Shown here one piece after another: positions 1 to 13,520 of a stretch of DNA of 64,000 bases. Under the pieces are notes generated by a model. It searched no databases and was not told the origin of the DNA. It saw only the letters and a program-made list of their open reading frames with translations. The position numbers were made by a program, and so were the translations under genes. The stretch spans positions 615,652 to 679,651 of the forward strand of contig PUQB01000047.1 of assembly GCA_003024785.1 (NCBI GenBank), written 5' to 3'. Source of the DNA: Selaginella tamariscina. Its lineage: Eukaryota > Streptophyta > Lycopodiopsida > Selaginellales > Selaginellaceae. Numbering within the stretch: the stretch's first letter is position 1; each line of letters begins with the position of its first letter.

Positions 1-82
1 TATAAAAAATGTAGTAGGGCACATTTTATATATAATTTACGAATATAGTTAACCATGCTAACTACATACCTTGTGTATGAAG

Positions 83-327
83 GTCTCGGATTGTTATACT
101 GGATGAAGCAACGGCTGCGATTGACAATGAAACAGACAGATTAATCCAGACCACAATGCGAAACGTGTTTAAAACCTGCACTTGTTTAACTGTTGCACAC
201 AGGATTAACACCATAATTGACTGTGACCGTGTTCTTGTTATGGATAAAGGGGGCCACATTGCTGAATTAGACTCTCCTATAAACCTCTTATGTACACCAG
301 GTAACGTGTGTGTGTGTCGCGTGAGTG

Positions 328-375
<48 letters not shown>

Positions 376-724
376 AATACACACACACACACGCGATATT
401 ATATTAGTGAGTAGAATAGTTAATGAACTACAGTAATATAACTGTTTTATGATATATATGAATGGAAGTTCATCCATGTGTACACACACACATATATGCG
501 TGTGCGTGTAAACATAGAGAATGCCATAGATAGGAAGACCTTACAATATATATACATATGATGTACGTATATATGTATCTATGTAGGTAGGTACGTGCAT
601 AAGTGTGTATTGGTTGCGTAAGAAATGCTGAATATACAGAGTAATACATACTTATATATGTAATGTAGATGGGGATTTTGCGAGGATGGTAGCACAGTGT
701 GGAAGGCTATGGCAGAAGAGTTAA
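83..724 (+). CDS. ABCC-type ABC transporter, last two exons (C-terminal end of second nucleotide-binding domain)
   Basis: Two exons are visible: 83-300 and 669-724 (TAA stop 722-724). The first follows an AG acceptor (81-82) and begins at the Walker B strand and D-loop ([18 protein letters not shown]). It continues through the H-loop ([10 protein letters not shown]) to the family's usual tail [18 protein letters not shown]. It ends at a CAG|GTAACG donor with one leftover base. The second exon, after the TAG at 666-668, supplies the other two bases and reads [17 protein letters not shown] before the stop, matching the 'G-x-F-x-x-M-V' ending of ABCC (MRP-type) exporters. ABCC proteins move conjugated organic anions across membranes using ATP; Walker A and the transmembrane domains lie outside the window. 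The intron is mostly GT/CT/AT simple repeat. Family assignment is secure; the substrate is unknown. Confidence 0.85.
303..400. repeat. Compound microsatellite (GT)n-(CT)n-(TA)n-(CA)n in ABCC intron
   Basis: Simple-repeat DNA begins a few bases after the 5' splice site at 301 and fills much of the start of the last intron. Confidence 0.9.
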
Positions 725-776
725 CAAGATTAGCTGAAGAAGCAGAGTTAAAAAGGCTTAACTAATCAGGTTTTGG

Positions 777-782
777 AATAAA
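777..782 (+). promoter_or_regulatory. Possible polyadenylation signal AATAAA
   Basis: AATAAA lies 52 bases after the ABCC stop codon, a usual position for a plant near-upstream element. The motif is common in AT-rich DNA, so support is positional only. Confidence 0.4.
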
Positions 783-1448
783 ATAAGCGCTGTTTAAGGC
801 AACATCTCTGTGCCTTTAGTGGGGCGCTTCTAATGTATTTTAATGGAAGCTAAATCGTAATTATTTTATAAAATATGAGTTACTATCTCTAAAAACTGAA
901 TCCATATAAGATCAATAAAATACGCACAGAATGTGTGTGTGTATTTAAAAGCTTTAAAAAGGACGGCTTGCACGATACCACATGCTAGTATGTTATATAC
1001 GAATTCTGTGAGTGCGTGTGTGTGTGTGTGAGAGAGAGAGAGAGATTATACATAGGAACGTATATAGAGCATACAAACATGAATAGATACTCGGTAGCTT
1101 CATACATACATACATATACATATGAGTATGACCAAAGACACGTTATGATTGAGCAAAAATGTGTGTGTGTGTGTGTACGAGAGAGTTATGTATCATACAT
1201 ACGGACATATGTATGTATACAGTATCCGAGCGGATAAACTACAAAGTTTTAATTTGCTACTGGTAAATGGATATGTTGAGTTACGGCGGCTCGCGCGCAA
1301 GCACACATACACAGAATCTTATAAATACATATACATATGTATAAATACACGATTTTTAGCATAAAAAGAAGGAAATTGCAAGCAAGACTATATCAAGAGA
1401 ATGCAAAGTGGGAATTTTTATTTAGCCAGCAACATAGACCAAACTTAC
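783..1448. other. Spacer between converging genes
   Basis: AT-rich DNA with a (GT)n(GA)n tract near 1014-1046 and a shorter GT tract near 1158-1180. I see no coding exon. It would hold the 3' UTR of the ABCC gene and intron sequence of the minus-strand gene that follows. Confidence 0.6.
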
Positions 1449-1460
1449 TCAAAGGAATAC

Positions 1461-1814
1461 CTCGGCAATGAAGCGATAGATGACGATGAAGCGCAGCACA
1501 CGGTAGACTGGATCAAACTCGGTGAATCCATAATCCACAGCAAGCTCATGAAACGAATGCTCGTTCAGATGTAGGCTCCTCCTCGACACTAGATTCATGT
1601 TCTTCGCTCCGAGAATCGATGACGAACATGGAACCGATGCATTTCCGTGCAGATTCAGGCCCTTTCCCGGAAGAATCGAGGAAGAAGATGGAATTCCGTG
1701 AAGATTTCTGTGAAAATTCGACGCATTCTTCAGCGGCTCACCGGATGATCGCAGACCCGAGATGATTCTCCTGGCGAGTTCGGACTTCGACAGCAGTCTA
1801 TTCGCCATGGCCAA
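1461..1814 (-). CDS. First exon of a small protein with probable mitochondrial targeting sequence
   Basis: On the minus strand an ORF starts at ATG 1814 (MAMANRLL) or the in-frame ATG at 1808 (MANRLL) and runs to a GAG|GTATTCC donor at 1461/1460. The N-terminus (NRLLSKSELARRIISGLRSS) is rich in R, S and L with no acidic cluster, typical of a mitochondrial presequence. A Ser/Gly/Asn-rich linker follows, then a more ordered stretch (FHELAVDYGFTEFDPVYRVL) ending in hydrophobic RFIVIYRFIAE. The GC content and codon regularity stand out sharply from the AT-rich surroundings. I do not recognise the family with certainty; small plant proteins of the NFD6/NOXY type have similar N-termini. Downstream exons, expected below 1460, were not identified. 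Confidence 0.5.
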
Positions 1815-1823
1815 GAAATGAAG

Positions 1824-1854
1824 AACCCTAAAAGCGGAAGAACCCTACCCTAAA
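1824..1854 (-). promoter_or_regulatory. Telo-box-like motifs upstream of the minus-strand gene
   Basis: AACCCTAAAA (1824-1833) and AACCCTACCCTAAA (1841-1854), written on the + strand, lie 10-40 bases upstream of the start codon. Telo-boxes (AAACCCTAA) are known promoter/5' UTR elements of plant housekeeping genes. The function here is inferred. Confidence 0.35.
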
Positions 1855-2009
1855 GTTTTGAAATTCCACGTATTGAGATATAAATTATATGTGTGTGTGT
1901 GTGTGTGTGTCAATTGTTTACGTATGATTTTGATTTTCAACAGTGTATAGTAAATATTATAAGTCAATAGTCTATGTGTAGTTAATTTAAAGTGTTATAA
2001 TTTCATCTG

Positions 2010-2645
2010 TATACATTACATGTTAGAGAGAGAAAGTGTGTAGAACTTTATATATACGTATGCATACAGACACACACGCACGCACACACACACACTCGCT
2101 ACACATAGAATTACAACAGAATTATTTATATACTTAAAGACCCTTTACATTGACTATGGATGATTAAGTATCCTTCCACTTCTAACTATTGATTTACGTA
2201 TACATGTGTATACACTCACTTTTATTTATGTATGTACATACATATTAATATACTTGGTTTAATAAATGTTTAATTATAGGATTCTGAAAATTATAAATAA
2301 TATGATGTGAGTTTTTAATAAAAGTTTAACATTTTATTTATTTAGTTATCCTCTAAACCACTCTAGGTCACTTATATATTTATGTATACAAAATAAATAG
2401 CTTATATATTTTAAATAAAGCTTGATATTCATAACATCTAAACGTACATGTTTGCGTAAACACAAGAGCATAAAAAATTTCATATGATACAACAAAGATT
2501 TAATATTATGTCATAAACATTAAACAGTAGGCCCCTTTCATTAATCACAATTAATTAGATTAATTATTTTAATGATTTTATATGCATTTAGAGGATATAA
2601 ATTACACGGATATGTACAAGCTGCATATGTGTGTGTGTGTGTGTG
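2010..2645. repeat. Duplicated segment A, copy 1
   Basis: Similar to 27,353-28,370. Shared landmarks include ACATGTTAGAGAGAG, CGCTACACATAGAATTAC, TTTTTAATAAAAGTTTAACA, AACAGTAGGCCCCTTTC and CGGATATGTACA. The part at 2166-2268 is inverted relative to the other copy. No gene is seen in it. Confidence 0.8.
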
Positions 2646-3099
2646 TGATACGTACTTGAAACATGTTTTTTTATCTTACAGCTATACTAAACCTAATTTA
2701 TATCTAAAATGTGAACGTTGAAGAATATTTACTAAGTCAATGCGAATATTCCAATGTCTATTGCAATAATATTTCATTATTGTTATTTTAACATTTAACA
2801 GTTTAAATAAAACTGAACCAATGCCGTTGTGTATCTATTAATAAATATTTTTTATAACTGCTTAAGTTTTAGAGAAATTAATTAGTAATATATATAAAAT
2901 GATAAAGCTCAAGCTAAAGATAACATATATATTTAACTTAATTAACTTTTATATATATATATATTAATATATAATTATATATATTATATATATATTATAT
3001 AATATATTATATATATATTCTTTACCTTTCTTTTTCTTGTTAATCACGACTGTGTGCCTTTCCTACTTGCATTTCTGTGTAGAATAATAGTGTCCATAT
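2646..3099. other. AT-rich spacer
   Basis: Mostly A/T with an imperfect TA palindrome region at about 2950-3018. No gene or conserved feature is seen. Confidence 0.6.
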
Positions 3100-3860
3100 A
3101 CAGGACACAGGTAGCAATGTGTGTTTGTATAGATAACCAGCTCACATATATTAAATAGTAGCACGTATGTGGATAGATAACTAAGTAAATAAATGTGTTA
3201 TGTATACTATAATTAAGATTGTTTAAACATGTTTAATTCTGGTTTTGATATATTATATTTAGTATGTGATAATGAGTTATATAACTGTGTAAATTAAGAT
3301 CGATAAATATTTAGCTTCTTAAATAACATACTTGTAATGTTAATAAGTTATAAAACATTTTTCTTAATTAAGATATGAAACTTGCCTGTGTAGTTCAAGA
3401 GTACCTTTATTAAATCTCTAAATATTTTATCAAAACGCTTATTTTGTTAAAAAGTTAATTTAAATTGCAAATTAATCATTATAATTTTTCATCCTGAGTT
3501 GAATTATATACATGGAAGAGAGTATGTCCAACTTTACACACACACACACACACACATTATACACACTATTACACACGTATATATGTGTGTGTGATATACA
3601 CTATTACATCTGTAAAGTGAGTGTTGAAAATCAATTTGGGGACTATATAAGATTCATTATAAAGAATATGGTACGTATATAAATGGTAATGGGGATGCTC
3701 AATATAGGCCTATATATTAACTAGAAAAATTTATAATTGAATATAATTGAGTATATATATAATATGCTTCTAAATGAAATGTCTGTCATCTAGATGTTCT
3801 TCCTCAGACTTCTCCTGCTACACAGCCATGTGTATGTATATTAAAATTTGTATATATAGT
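3100..3860. repeat. Duplicated segment B, copy 1
   Basis: Collinear with 18,880-19,760. Shared blocks are ATAGATAACTAAGT, TAAATATTTAG, ATTAATCATTATAATTTTTC with ATCCTGAGTTGAATTATAT, and AAATGTCTGTC. The copies are clearly diverged with many small indels. A third, partial copy is at about 13,480-13,760. Confidence 0.8.
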
Positions 3861-3870
3861 GTTTATTATA

Positions 3871-3877
<7 letters not shown>

Positions 3878-3916
<39 letters not shown>

Positions 3917-3928
3917 TTATAATTTATT

Positions 3929-3963
<35 letters not shown>

Positions 3964-3964
3964 A
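3878..3964. repeat. Compound microsatellite (TA)n-(TG)n-(AG)n
   Basis: Uninterrupted dinucleotide blocks follow each other with no spacer. Confidence 0.9.
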
Positions 3965-6181
3965 AAGTTAAATATACATTAACGTGGATAGGGGAGGCAC
4001 ACACACACATTATTTATATTTGGTTACCGCATTTTTATGTGGAAACATACTGTCTCAATATAACTTGTTAAAACCAAAACTTCAAATTTTCTAAACAAGA
4101 TTAAACAAACCCACACAGAAACCTCAGATTTATTTGAGAACGTTGTTTTGGAATATTTTCAATATAGTTTAGTATATTTATTATTCAAACTTATTTATGT
4201 TCATTAATATTGTGTGATCGTTGCTATACTATATATATTAATATAAATTTAAAATATAATTAATACTTAAAAAGCATGAAAGTTTGTCAGATTAAAGTGG
4301 TATCTTTAACGTATAATCTTATATACATACTGTATAAGAATATATATTTTATATTATATAAGAATTATAATATTTCATGAAAAACCAGGCAGAAAATTGT
4401 GTGCTTAAAAAAGGAGTTATTTAAATATACATATACATTAATTAACATCTATAGAAGTTATATTAAATAATTATTATTCTTATTATATATAGATTTATTT
4501 ATTTGCCTAATTACAAGTTGATTCAAATTTAAATTAATAATGTTGAAATGCACTGAAGTTTTAAAGTAGAAGTTAAAGGGGCATATATGTAAATCTAAAA
4601 CTTGAGGGATAGATATGCATATTCGATGGATATATATAAAATTTTCTCTATGTGTACTTATATATTTTTTAATATAAATTCTCTTAATAACATTTTGTAC
4701 ACTATTATTTTATTTTCTAACAATTTTTATATAACAATAAATGATGTTTGCTTTTTGAAATGAACAGAATGTTTCTTGCACTATCTTATTGAATTAATAA
4801 TATTATGCATGTACATAAAAATGTGTATATATTATATGGTGGTCCTCACATGTGTACCATATAATAACTGTATAATAGTGAATACACACACACACACATA
4901 TAGTATTATATGTATATGCTAGAGTAGAAGCTTCCACGTGGATTTAAGAGAGTATATGGAACGATTTTTGACTTTTTATTATAAAGTTTAAGCAGACTTT
5001 AAATTGCTAAATTTTTGATTTAATAATATAAACATCTTATTTTGTTTGTGCTTATTAAAATGATTATATATATATATATTATTAAATACTCATGAAGTTT
5101 TCAGATAATTATTATCTATTTTATGTGTGTGTTTGTAAAGAGGATGAACGTGTGATAATTACATTATCATATTAGAACCTAAGAAATTAAACGTTTCAAC
5201 TTGTGATCATGTAATGAAAAGTTGTTACTGTAAAGACCTCTTTTTAAGTTCTTAATCCTGATCCCCTTTCATATTTCTATTTTATTAACACTTTCAATAA
5301 TTTATTGAATATAAACACAATAATGTTATGAAATTAAATATGATAAAGTTAACTATATAATACTGAAATATTTTGTTGTATACCACAGGCAATTATAATA
5401 GATATTCTCAATTAACGCTACCTTTTTCTGTTACATATCTATTAAGAAATAAAGATTAAATAAATGTTTTGACTATCCTATGTAATACCATTTTAAAGCA
5501 TTATATACAAATTAATCGCTATAAAGTTTACATTTAAATCTCTTTTCCTGAGCTGAATGATGTACACGCTATATATAGAGAGAGTCCATGTATATGACAT
5601 CCCTCACATGCGTACATCGAAGGACCACGTGTGTGTACATATACATTATCTACAGTGAAACCTCTATAACTTACTAAATTACTTTAATTAATTATTAAGC
5701 TATATAACATTAAACTAAGTTAAATTTAATTGTATTATTTAATTAAATATTATTTCAGGCTGAGTCAAGGTGGGACCAACAAATAATATTAAGTTATACA
5801 ATATAAAATTATAGAGGTATTATATATCCTAGCCTGTGAAGAGGACTGTAACATTCGTTGTAAAGAATACGGTACGTATAAAGATACCAAAATACATACA
5901 CACACATATAGTAATACATGTGTGTGTGTGTGTGCATGTGACAAACACTGTCTTGTTTATTGTTTATATGTATACAAATGCGAGTTGTTGTATTTAGACT
6001 GTATATACAAATACACAAACACATATGTCATACACATGTCATGTGTATATACGTATAAATATCATATAACAGTTTTCAAGCCTCATTCTCACGAAACATG
6101 TACAAACAATTTCCACCATATACATTCTTATATTCCTACTCCGACACATCCACGTCTGTGTGTATATGTGTTTTTGATATA

Positions 6182-6220
<39 letters not shown>

Positions 6221-6285
6221 ATAGAGGTGTAGGGGACACAGCACGTAATATTAGGGATCAGTTAGATATGAAAGTTTTTTATTTC
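3965..6285. other. AT-rich spacer with one member of a dispersed repeat
   Basis: No gene is seen. About 5,405-5,580 is one of at least four copies of a ~160-bp unit (others about 6,833-6,985, 17,378-17,508 and 22,988-23,140) marked by CTTTTTCTGTTACATATCT, CCTATGTAATACCATTTTAA and CCTGAG(T/C)TGAAT. A (GT)n tract is at about 6,183-6,217. Confidence 0.6.
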
Positions 6286-7065
6286 ATACAATTACTTTAA
6301 TGATTCAAGTACTGTAAATATTTTATCAAACTCTCAGTACCAATTCAAATCTAAGAGTCTATATGATACAAATATATTATATACCAATTACTGTATATCA
6401 CACACACACACACACACACACATGCGATATTTATACGGTCACATTGTTTAGAGGTTTAATAAAACGTCTGCATTACAAGACATTTAACAAACGTACGTAT
6501 ATATAGAGTGTTATATACAAGGACATGTACACATATAATATGTATATGTATATATAACATACTGTAATATAAGATTGTTTTATTTATTATAATAGTGTGT
6601 ATACTTAACTTCCAGCTTTGCACTTCATAAAGTACCAAAGACTCGAATCCATATTTCCTATTAAAATTGTAACATTGAAAAAGTCCAAAAATATTATAAG
6701 TTCTTAATCGACTTGTCATCTTGAACATATCGTTTCCCTTTTGATTTCTATTTCATTAACACTTTCCAATAAATTTGAATAATATTATGAAGTTAAATAT
6801 GGTAAAATTAAATATATATAAATTTTATCAATTAATGCTACTTTTTCTGTTACATATCTGTTAATAAATAAAAGAATAATTAAATGATTCAAAAGAACCG
6901 TGTAACTGTCCTATGTAACACCATTTTAAAAGCATTATTTACTTACATCTAAGCCCAATTTCCTGAGTTGAATTATGTGCACGTTTATATATATAGAGAG
7001 AGAGAGTCCATGTATATGCACTTTATACATACCCACAGAGACATCGAAGGAACACACGCACACGC

Positions 7066-7119
<54 letters not shown>

Positions 7120-7605
7120 CACCTATATGATCTATATACACATATGATGATCTATATACGACACTCAAATTCTGTCCACATTTACAAACGTCATGTACGT
7201 GTGCATGTGTGTGAGAGAGAGAAATTTGCATAATCCATGGTTAGAATATTTAAATTTACGTTTATACGAGTAAAGTGTTTATTGTTTATAACTAATTCTG
7301 TTAATTTATAAATCTTATGATATAAGAATATAACATCGAAATATTAGTAAAAGACCAAATAAAACATTAAAGTACATAATGTTTACAAAAGTACGCGTGT
7401 GTTTGCATGTGTATATAATATATACTACACATACATACCTAAACACATACACACACACATATATATACTTATACTTACATGTATAATAAATACATGTGTG
7501 CGTGTGTGTGTCTGACAAAGACTTTCTTATTATCTGGACAAATATTTGTTTATATGTATACAAATGTGAGTTTTTGTAATTTAATTATGTGAATGAGAAT
7601 ACCCA

Positions 7606-7662
<57 letters not shown>

Positions 7663-8336
7663 CGCGTGGTGTGCATATATGTGTGTATAACTGTGTTATG
7701 ATGCTCAAAGACTATTATTTGTCTAGTTATCAAATTTTATTAAACAATAAGAGTACTATCAAATATTTATTAAACAATAAGAATACTCGCTTGACAGTTT
7801 GTGTTTATTAAAACTGTTAAATAGTAAAATAATAATATTTGAAATATTATTAAAATTATTGACATTGAATATTGGATTTTATAAGTGGCTTAAGTTAAGA
7901 AATGACTATATATATATATATTCTTAATACATACTTTTTCCGCTTATCAAACTTATATTAGTTGGCAGATATACATCAATTTATAATATACTAAGAAATT
8001 ATTGTAACGGTTCGTGCTATTCGTTGATACACATAAGTAATATAAACGTGCAGGTTATTGGGAATCTTGTCATAAGTGTGTGTGTGTGTGTTGTGTGCAG
8101 TTGTTATGAAAATTTAGCATGATAACTGTTGTAAAATATTTAGCACGTACATTTTAAAACACAAATTAAGCCAATAGTTTAAATTGTTAAAGTTAGTTAG
8201 ATTAAACCTTCAAATTTTGATTTTGATTTTGTAATATAAATTTAATAATTTATTTAATCATATTTACTATTAATATTAATTGCTCATAAAATATTTTAAA
8301 CACCACGTTTTATGATACGTGTCATTGTTTGAGTTC
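6286..8336. repeat. Duplicated segment C, copy 1 (about 2 kb)
   Basis: Collinear over its whole length with 22,419-24,462. It starts at ATTACTTTAATGATTCAAGT and ends at GTCATTGTTTGAGTTCA, after which the copies part. Differences are mostly changes in microsatellite length and small indels. It contains compound microsatellites at about 7,070-7,120 and 7,607-7,664. I see no gene in it; the reading frames are repeat-encoded peptides. Confidence 0.9.
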
Positions 8337-8714
8337 AGAAGGCTTATTTTACTTTCCATTTGTACAAGAGTGTGTTTTAAATGTTTGAATATAACAATAA
8401 TTTAAAAATGTTTGACATTTTTTAGCAATACAAAATATCTTTTCATATTCTAGAATTTATTTTCAATTTTCTCAATATTTACTGGTACTTGACAGGCTAA
8501 TCTGCCTTTATATCATTCATCTTAATATTCTTAAAAATAAGCAATAATGTTATTATTGTTCAGTATGTCTCATATGATATACCTGCGTGGATACATATAC
8601 AGTCACAATAAATATTAATTTAGATAAACAGTATTCGTATATAGCCAAACAATATTAAATTAATACATATTTATATAGAAATAAACTTAATATAATTGTT
8701 TGATCCATATAAAG
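8337..8714. other. AT-rich spacer
   Basis: No coding signal, RNA gene or recognisable repeat is seen. Confidence 0.5.
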
Positions 8715-8757
8715 TTCATGTTTGTGTCCGTGAGGAGCTCGAACTTTATGAGCTCAC

Positions 8758-8878
8758 CCGGGATTCCTCGGCATGTGCTCCATCTGGGTGACCAGCACGG
8801 CTACTCAACTGCCCATCATGGTACTTATCCATTATAGTTACAGACCTTTCTACCCTATTATCTCCACAGTAAGATGTC
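8758..8878 (-). other. GC-rich island, possible orphan exon
   Basis: A sharply GC-richer patch in AT-rich DNA. On the minus strand it is open from a possible acceptor (GCGCAG|GACATC) to a possible donor (CGG|GTGAGC) and reads ...VERSVTIMDKYHDGQLSSRA... I do not recognise the protein. Open frame, base composition and plausible splice sites are the only evidence, so this could also be a remnant of a mobile element. Confidence 0.2.
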
Positions 8879-9574
8879 CTGCGCTCTTAATATTTTACCT
8901 TTAACATTTCTTAAAACGATGTGTGGTACAGTACTATGATATATATATACTGACATGTGAAGTACGTGCCTGAATACACAAACAGATGCACATAGACATA
9001 CATACATAGACACACACAGGTGTGTGTAGGTATGTATGTATATGTAGTTGAGGGATATGTACGTAAATATAAATACACATACATGAAACAATTGCCAGTT
9101 TAAACTCCTTACTTATAAAATTTATTTTAAAATATTCGCATTTCTCTTTAAAAGTCCACATATACACGTGTTAACATACGTGTACACATATACCAGATAT
9201 ATTTTCTCGTGTCCCTTTACACGTTCCTGAGCATGTAGAACATATATATATATTATAAAGGTTTAACACATCCATAAACAACAACATATACAGAAACGCA
9301 TACGTCTCATATATAAGGTGTATCTCTTTGCTTATGTGTGGACATGTATAAACGTATATACAGACGTGTACAAACATATATAAATACTTAAAAACATTAT
9401 GTACATTAATAAACATTTCCATAATAAAACATTATGTAAATCAGCTTTCTACGGACACGATTTCCTTATAAACAATTCTTGTGCGTGCGTGCGTGTGTGA
9501 GTCACCAAATAGCAGCTCACCAGAGGAAGTTTAGTCAATGCTGATATCCATAACTATAGTCAGTTGTAGACTGA
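8879..9574. other. AT-rich spacer with ACAT/ACAC-rich patches
   Basis: Low-complexity CA/TA-rich DNA. Long reading frames here translate to Cys/Tyr/His/Ile-rich repeat peptides and are not genes. Confidence 0.6.
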
Positions 9575-9945
9575 AATGTACATATAAGCTTATATATGTC
9601 TACAAATACAAATACATATATGTAAATTTATGGATACCATATGTTCAATCAAAGTAGAAAAAAATGAATAATAATAATTATAATGAAAATTTTTTTGAAG
9701 GTTAAGATCCTGACTATTGATCAGTAATTTAATTAAATTTTTCGTAAGGGATATATGGGTGACAACATCAAAGATCAAAATATATCCTATAAATTTAAAA
9801 GCACGGACAATATGTTATAAAACTAAGATTAGATTACAAAATTCTAGGTTATAAAATAATTTAAATTCTGGATACTAAAATATTATCTGCAGTGGAAACA
9901 ACATCTGTAATTTAATTAAGAAAAAGTTTTTATATATAATGTTGC
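9575..9945. repeat. Duplicated segment D, copy 1
   Basis: Similar to 15,271-15,560. Shared blocks are GTACATATAAGCTTATATATG, TATTGATCAGTAATT, and the run from AGATTACAAAATTCTAGG through ATAATTTAAATTCTG. Confidence 0.75.
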
Positions 9946-12269
9946 ACCTACTTTAATTTAAGAATTGTTTAATCTATCACAATATTGATCACGATATGCG
10001 ACTTGATTCTCTATATAACCATAATCAAAAATTTCTGTAATAAACAAAGGATACATTAGTATGCTCACCAGATTACAAAGGATAACAAATTAATTAAGGC
10101 ATTTATATGGTAAATGCCGTAATTAAGCAAATATTTTATATTAATAAAGATTTTTCTTTACGTTTACTTGGTTTCATTGATTAATTGATATTAATCTTTT
10201 AATATAATTTAAAAAAAAAATGTATTAATGAATGTATATATAAGGGAAACACACAAATGTGAAAAAATGTGTGTGTGCATATGTACGTACTATGACATCC
10301 ATTATAAAGATTCAATATGTTATTACTTCATTTTTATTTTTATATTTCTATGCTCAAACAAAGAAATTTGCTTTAAATTTAATTAATATTAAAACTCAAT
10401 TTATAAAACAAGAAATGCCATTACATATTTTAAATTTATATATAGTTTAATATATTTTAAAATAATTTTTATTCATATTTAACATTTTAATAACTTAAGT
10501 TAATTAATATGTTACTATGAGGTTTCTAGGGATTTTTAAAATTTTTAAATGTATATTTCTTTTTAATATTTCTATATTAATGAGAAAGATTAAATTAATC
10601 TAAAATTAATTTAATTTTTATGCAATAAAAAGAACTTTTATATTCATAAAAAAATGTAAAAAGTAATTAAATTTAAGAAATGAAAAAGTATAATTATAAA
10701 TATTAATAAGAAACTTGTATAACTATTTATACTATATTATTACAATGTTAAATTAGAATTAAATGAATCTACATAAAAATAATTTGAATAATATACTAAA
10801 TATAAAATTTAAAATAATTTTTAATATATATATTTGGTCATAGCAACTCAACTTGAATACTAAAACAATTTTAGTATTAGATTGAATTTAAAACAAACTT
10901 ATTTAAGCACAAATATATAGATAAAAAAATAAAAATGTGTGATTTGGACGCATGAATTTTCATAATGTATGTCATACACGTACATACACACACATGCATG
11001 TACACACACATTTTTTTTGCACCTTAAATACATTAATTAATATATTTATTTGGTTAATCTCTTTTTAAATTATAAAATTATTATTTTAATTAAACAGTAG
11101 CCAACGCATTTAACACGTGAGCCCTAAACGTATTATACAGGGGTAACTCTTTCTGTCGAATTTTATATTTATAAATTATTATATAGGAAAAAATATTATG
11201 GGCCTTATTATAACACATATATTAGGGGATGAATTACACATAAATAATATTTCTAAATAAAACATTTCTTAAAACTAGAATTTAATTTACAATCTCAAAA
11301 CCTTGATATACCACCAGTCGTATTTCGACGTTAATCATTAATAATAAATACATTGACACATGTACATATGTGTACACACATATGTTTATAACACACACTA
11401 AGCACTTTTTTCGAGCATTTAAAGATAAAATTAAACAATAAATTAAAAAACTTACATCTCAATTTTTTATAAAACACATCAATCTATTGATCTGTCTTTC
11501 TGCTCTAATTCTTTTCATTACCTTAATTTAATTAATAATATTTGATTATTCTTTTAATCATCACTACATATTTAATCGACATAATCTCAATATTCTTTAT
11601 GAATATTTTAATATTTTTCTCTTAACCTTATCAAAAATTTATGTTAAATTTCAGATAAGCATACCAAAACTCTGCTTCAGAGCTTTCTGGTGTAAGTATA
11701 TTGTATATAAATGTATATATGTACGACCTGATACGGTTGCACGAGGTGTTAACTGTAATTCGATTTCAATGTAAATATACTAACATATCAGGTATGTATA
11801 ACTGTCTTTGTTTCTATATGAATTGAATGCTAGCTAAACAAATTATTATTGTTATTATGTGCTGAGATTATATCTATCTGAATTTATTTTAACTAGATTA
11901 AGTAGTTTGAGTGACAAATGCACATGAAGATATAATAACATACAATCCTTAATGTAGAATTATTGTCATGCTAAAAGTAGAAAGAGAGTTAACTATAAGT
12001 TAGAATGATATATATAGAGGAAATTTCTTCAAACTTTAAGCTATTTCTAGATTGCCTTTATTATTTGGAAATCACTGCGACGCTGCCTTTGCTGAATTTA
12101 CTTTAATATTTTTAAAATATTATTAATAATAATTGCGATTTATATTTAAATAGATATCTACATTTAAAATTATTAACTGAATATTAAGTGGATGTAGAAC
12201 TTAACTTCATATAATAAAAATCAAATATTAAATTGATTAAACATAAAGTTCGTGTAAAAATTTAAAAAA
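9946..12269. other. AT-rich gene-less stretch
   Basis: Very high A+T with few microsatellites. I see no exon, RNA gene or LTR. Confidence 0.6.
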
Positions 12270-13167
12270 AAGGATAAAAGTGCATAAAGTTTGACACAAG
12301 GTTAAATGCAAAATTTAATATAGTTATTAAAACGACTTCTTTAAAGCGTGTGTGATTCCCAACATTCCTATACTAACGTAATTGTCGGCTGTTGAGACAC
12401 GAACTCTGTTCAAATACATTTTTCATGAAGTTCATATACATATATTATATATGTATATAATGTAGTGTATGTACGTGTATATGTTTTATACTTCTGAAGT
12501 AGATGTAAGCATACACACGCGTACACACGTTGTATATGTATATGTATATGTAAAGAGGTGTCTAGAAATATATAGGATTACAATAATTATCTACTTGGTC
12601 TAAACGTTTGACTTTTATAACGTAGAATGTAGTATTAATGGATTTGGAAAGGATATTGTTGCTTTATATCACTGAATAGAACGTGTTAACCATGTTTTGT
12701 GATTAAAAACTGATAAGAATTGTTCATATTTTCATATACACACACTACGTGATCACATGTATAAATACGTGTGTATTTTCAAACGCTCTTTTGAATATCA
12801 AGCTCCATTCATTATGTACACGTTATATATATAGAGAGAGACCACTTTATACACATACATGTAAGGCTTCATCCTGCGTACATAAAAGGAATACGTACAT
12901 ACTTATATAAATACGTACGTACAGGTATGATATGTAGTAAATCTTTATAATTTCGTATATTTGGATGGAAATTATACCTTTTTACCTATTGAATGTATAT
13001 TCCACATGGTAAAACATATACACGTGAGTTGATATATTATAGTAACGTTGCTTCAAAAACTATCATTTATGAAATTACATTGTTGAGTACAAATATTTAT
13101 TACATATTTATATTCGCACACACACATCCATATTAATACTTTATGCATTTATTCTTAAAAATGTATT

Positions 13168-13260
<93 letters not shown>

Positions 13261-13520
13261 TTAAATATAAAATTGAGATTAAATACATATATATCATAGA
13301 CAATGTATATTTATACACATTATAGACCTCAAGATTATTCCTTTACATATACACATACATGATTTTTAAAGACTATTTCTCTAAGCTTTAAGCGGTTAAA
13401 GAAAAATATTAAACAAAATAATCGCATTAGTTTGTGTTTATTAAATTATTAAAATTATTAAATGTCAATTTAAAGTGTAAATTAATCATTATAATTTTTA
13501 TCTTGAGTTGAATTGCATGG
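12270..13520. repeat. Duplicated segment E, copy 1
   Basis: Collinear with 15,965-17,860. Shared blocks are TGTGTGATTCCCA, ATTCCTATACTAACGTAA, TGTTGAGACAC, ATGTTTTGTGATT, TACGTGATCACATGTATAAA and GTTTGTGTTTATTAAATTAT. The two copies lie about 3.7-4.3 kb apart in the same orientation. Confidence 0.8.
13168..13258. repeat. Compound microsatellite (TA)n-(GA)n
   Basis: About 50 bases of TA pass directly into about 40 bases of GA. Confidence 0.95.

Noticed and set aside
277-489. Long reading frames rich in [24 protein letters not shown] and THTHTH (here and throughout 1-29 kb, 35-41 kb)
   Set aside because: They are translations of GA, CT, TA, GT and CA dinucleotide repeats and overlap on several frames and both strands; no real coding signal.
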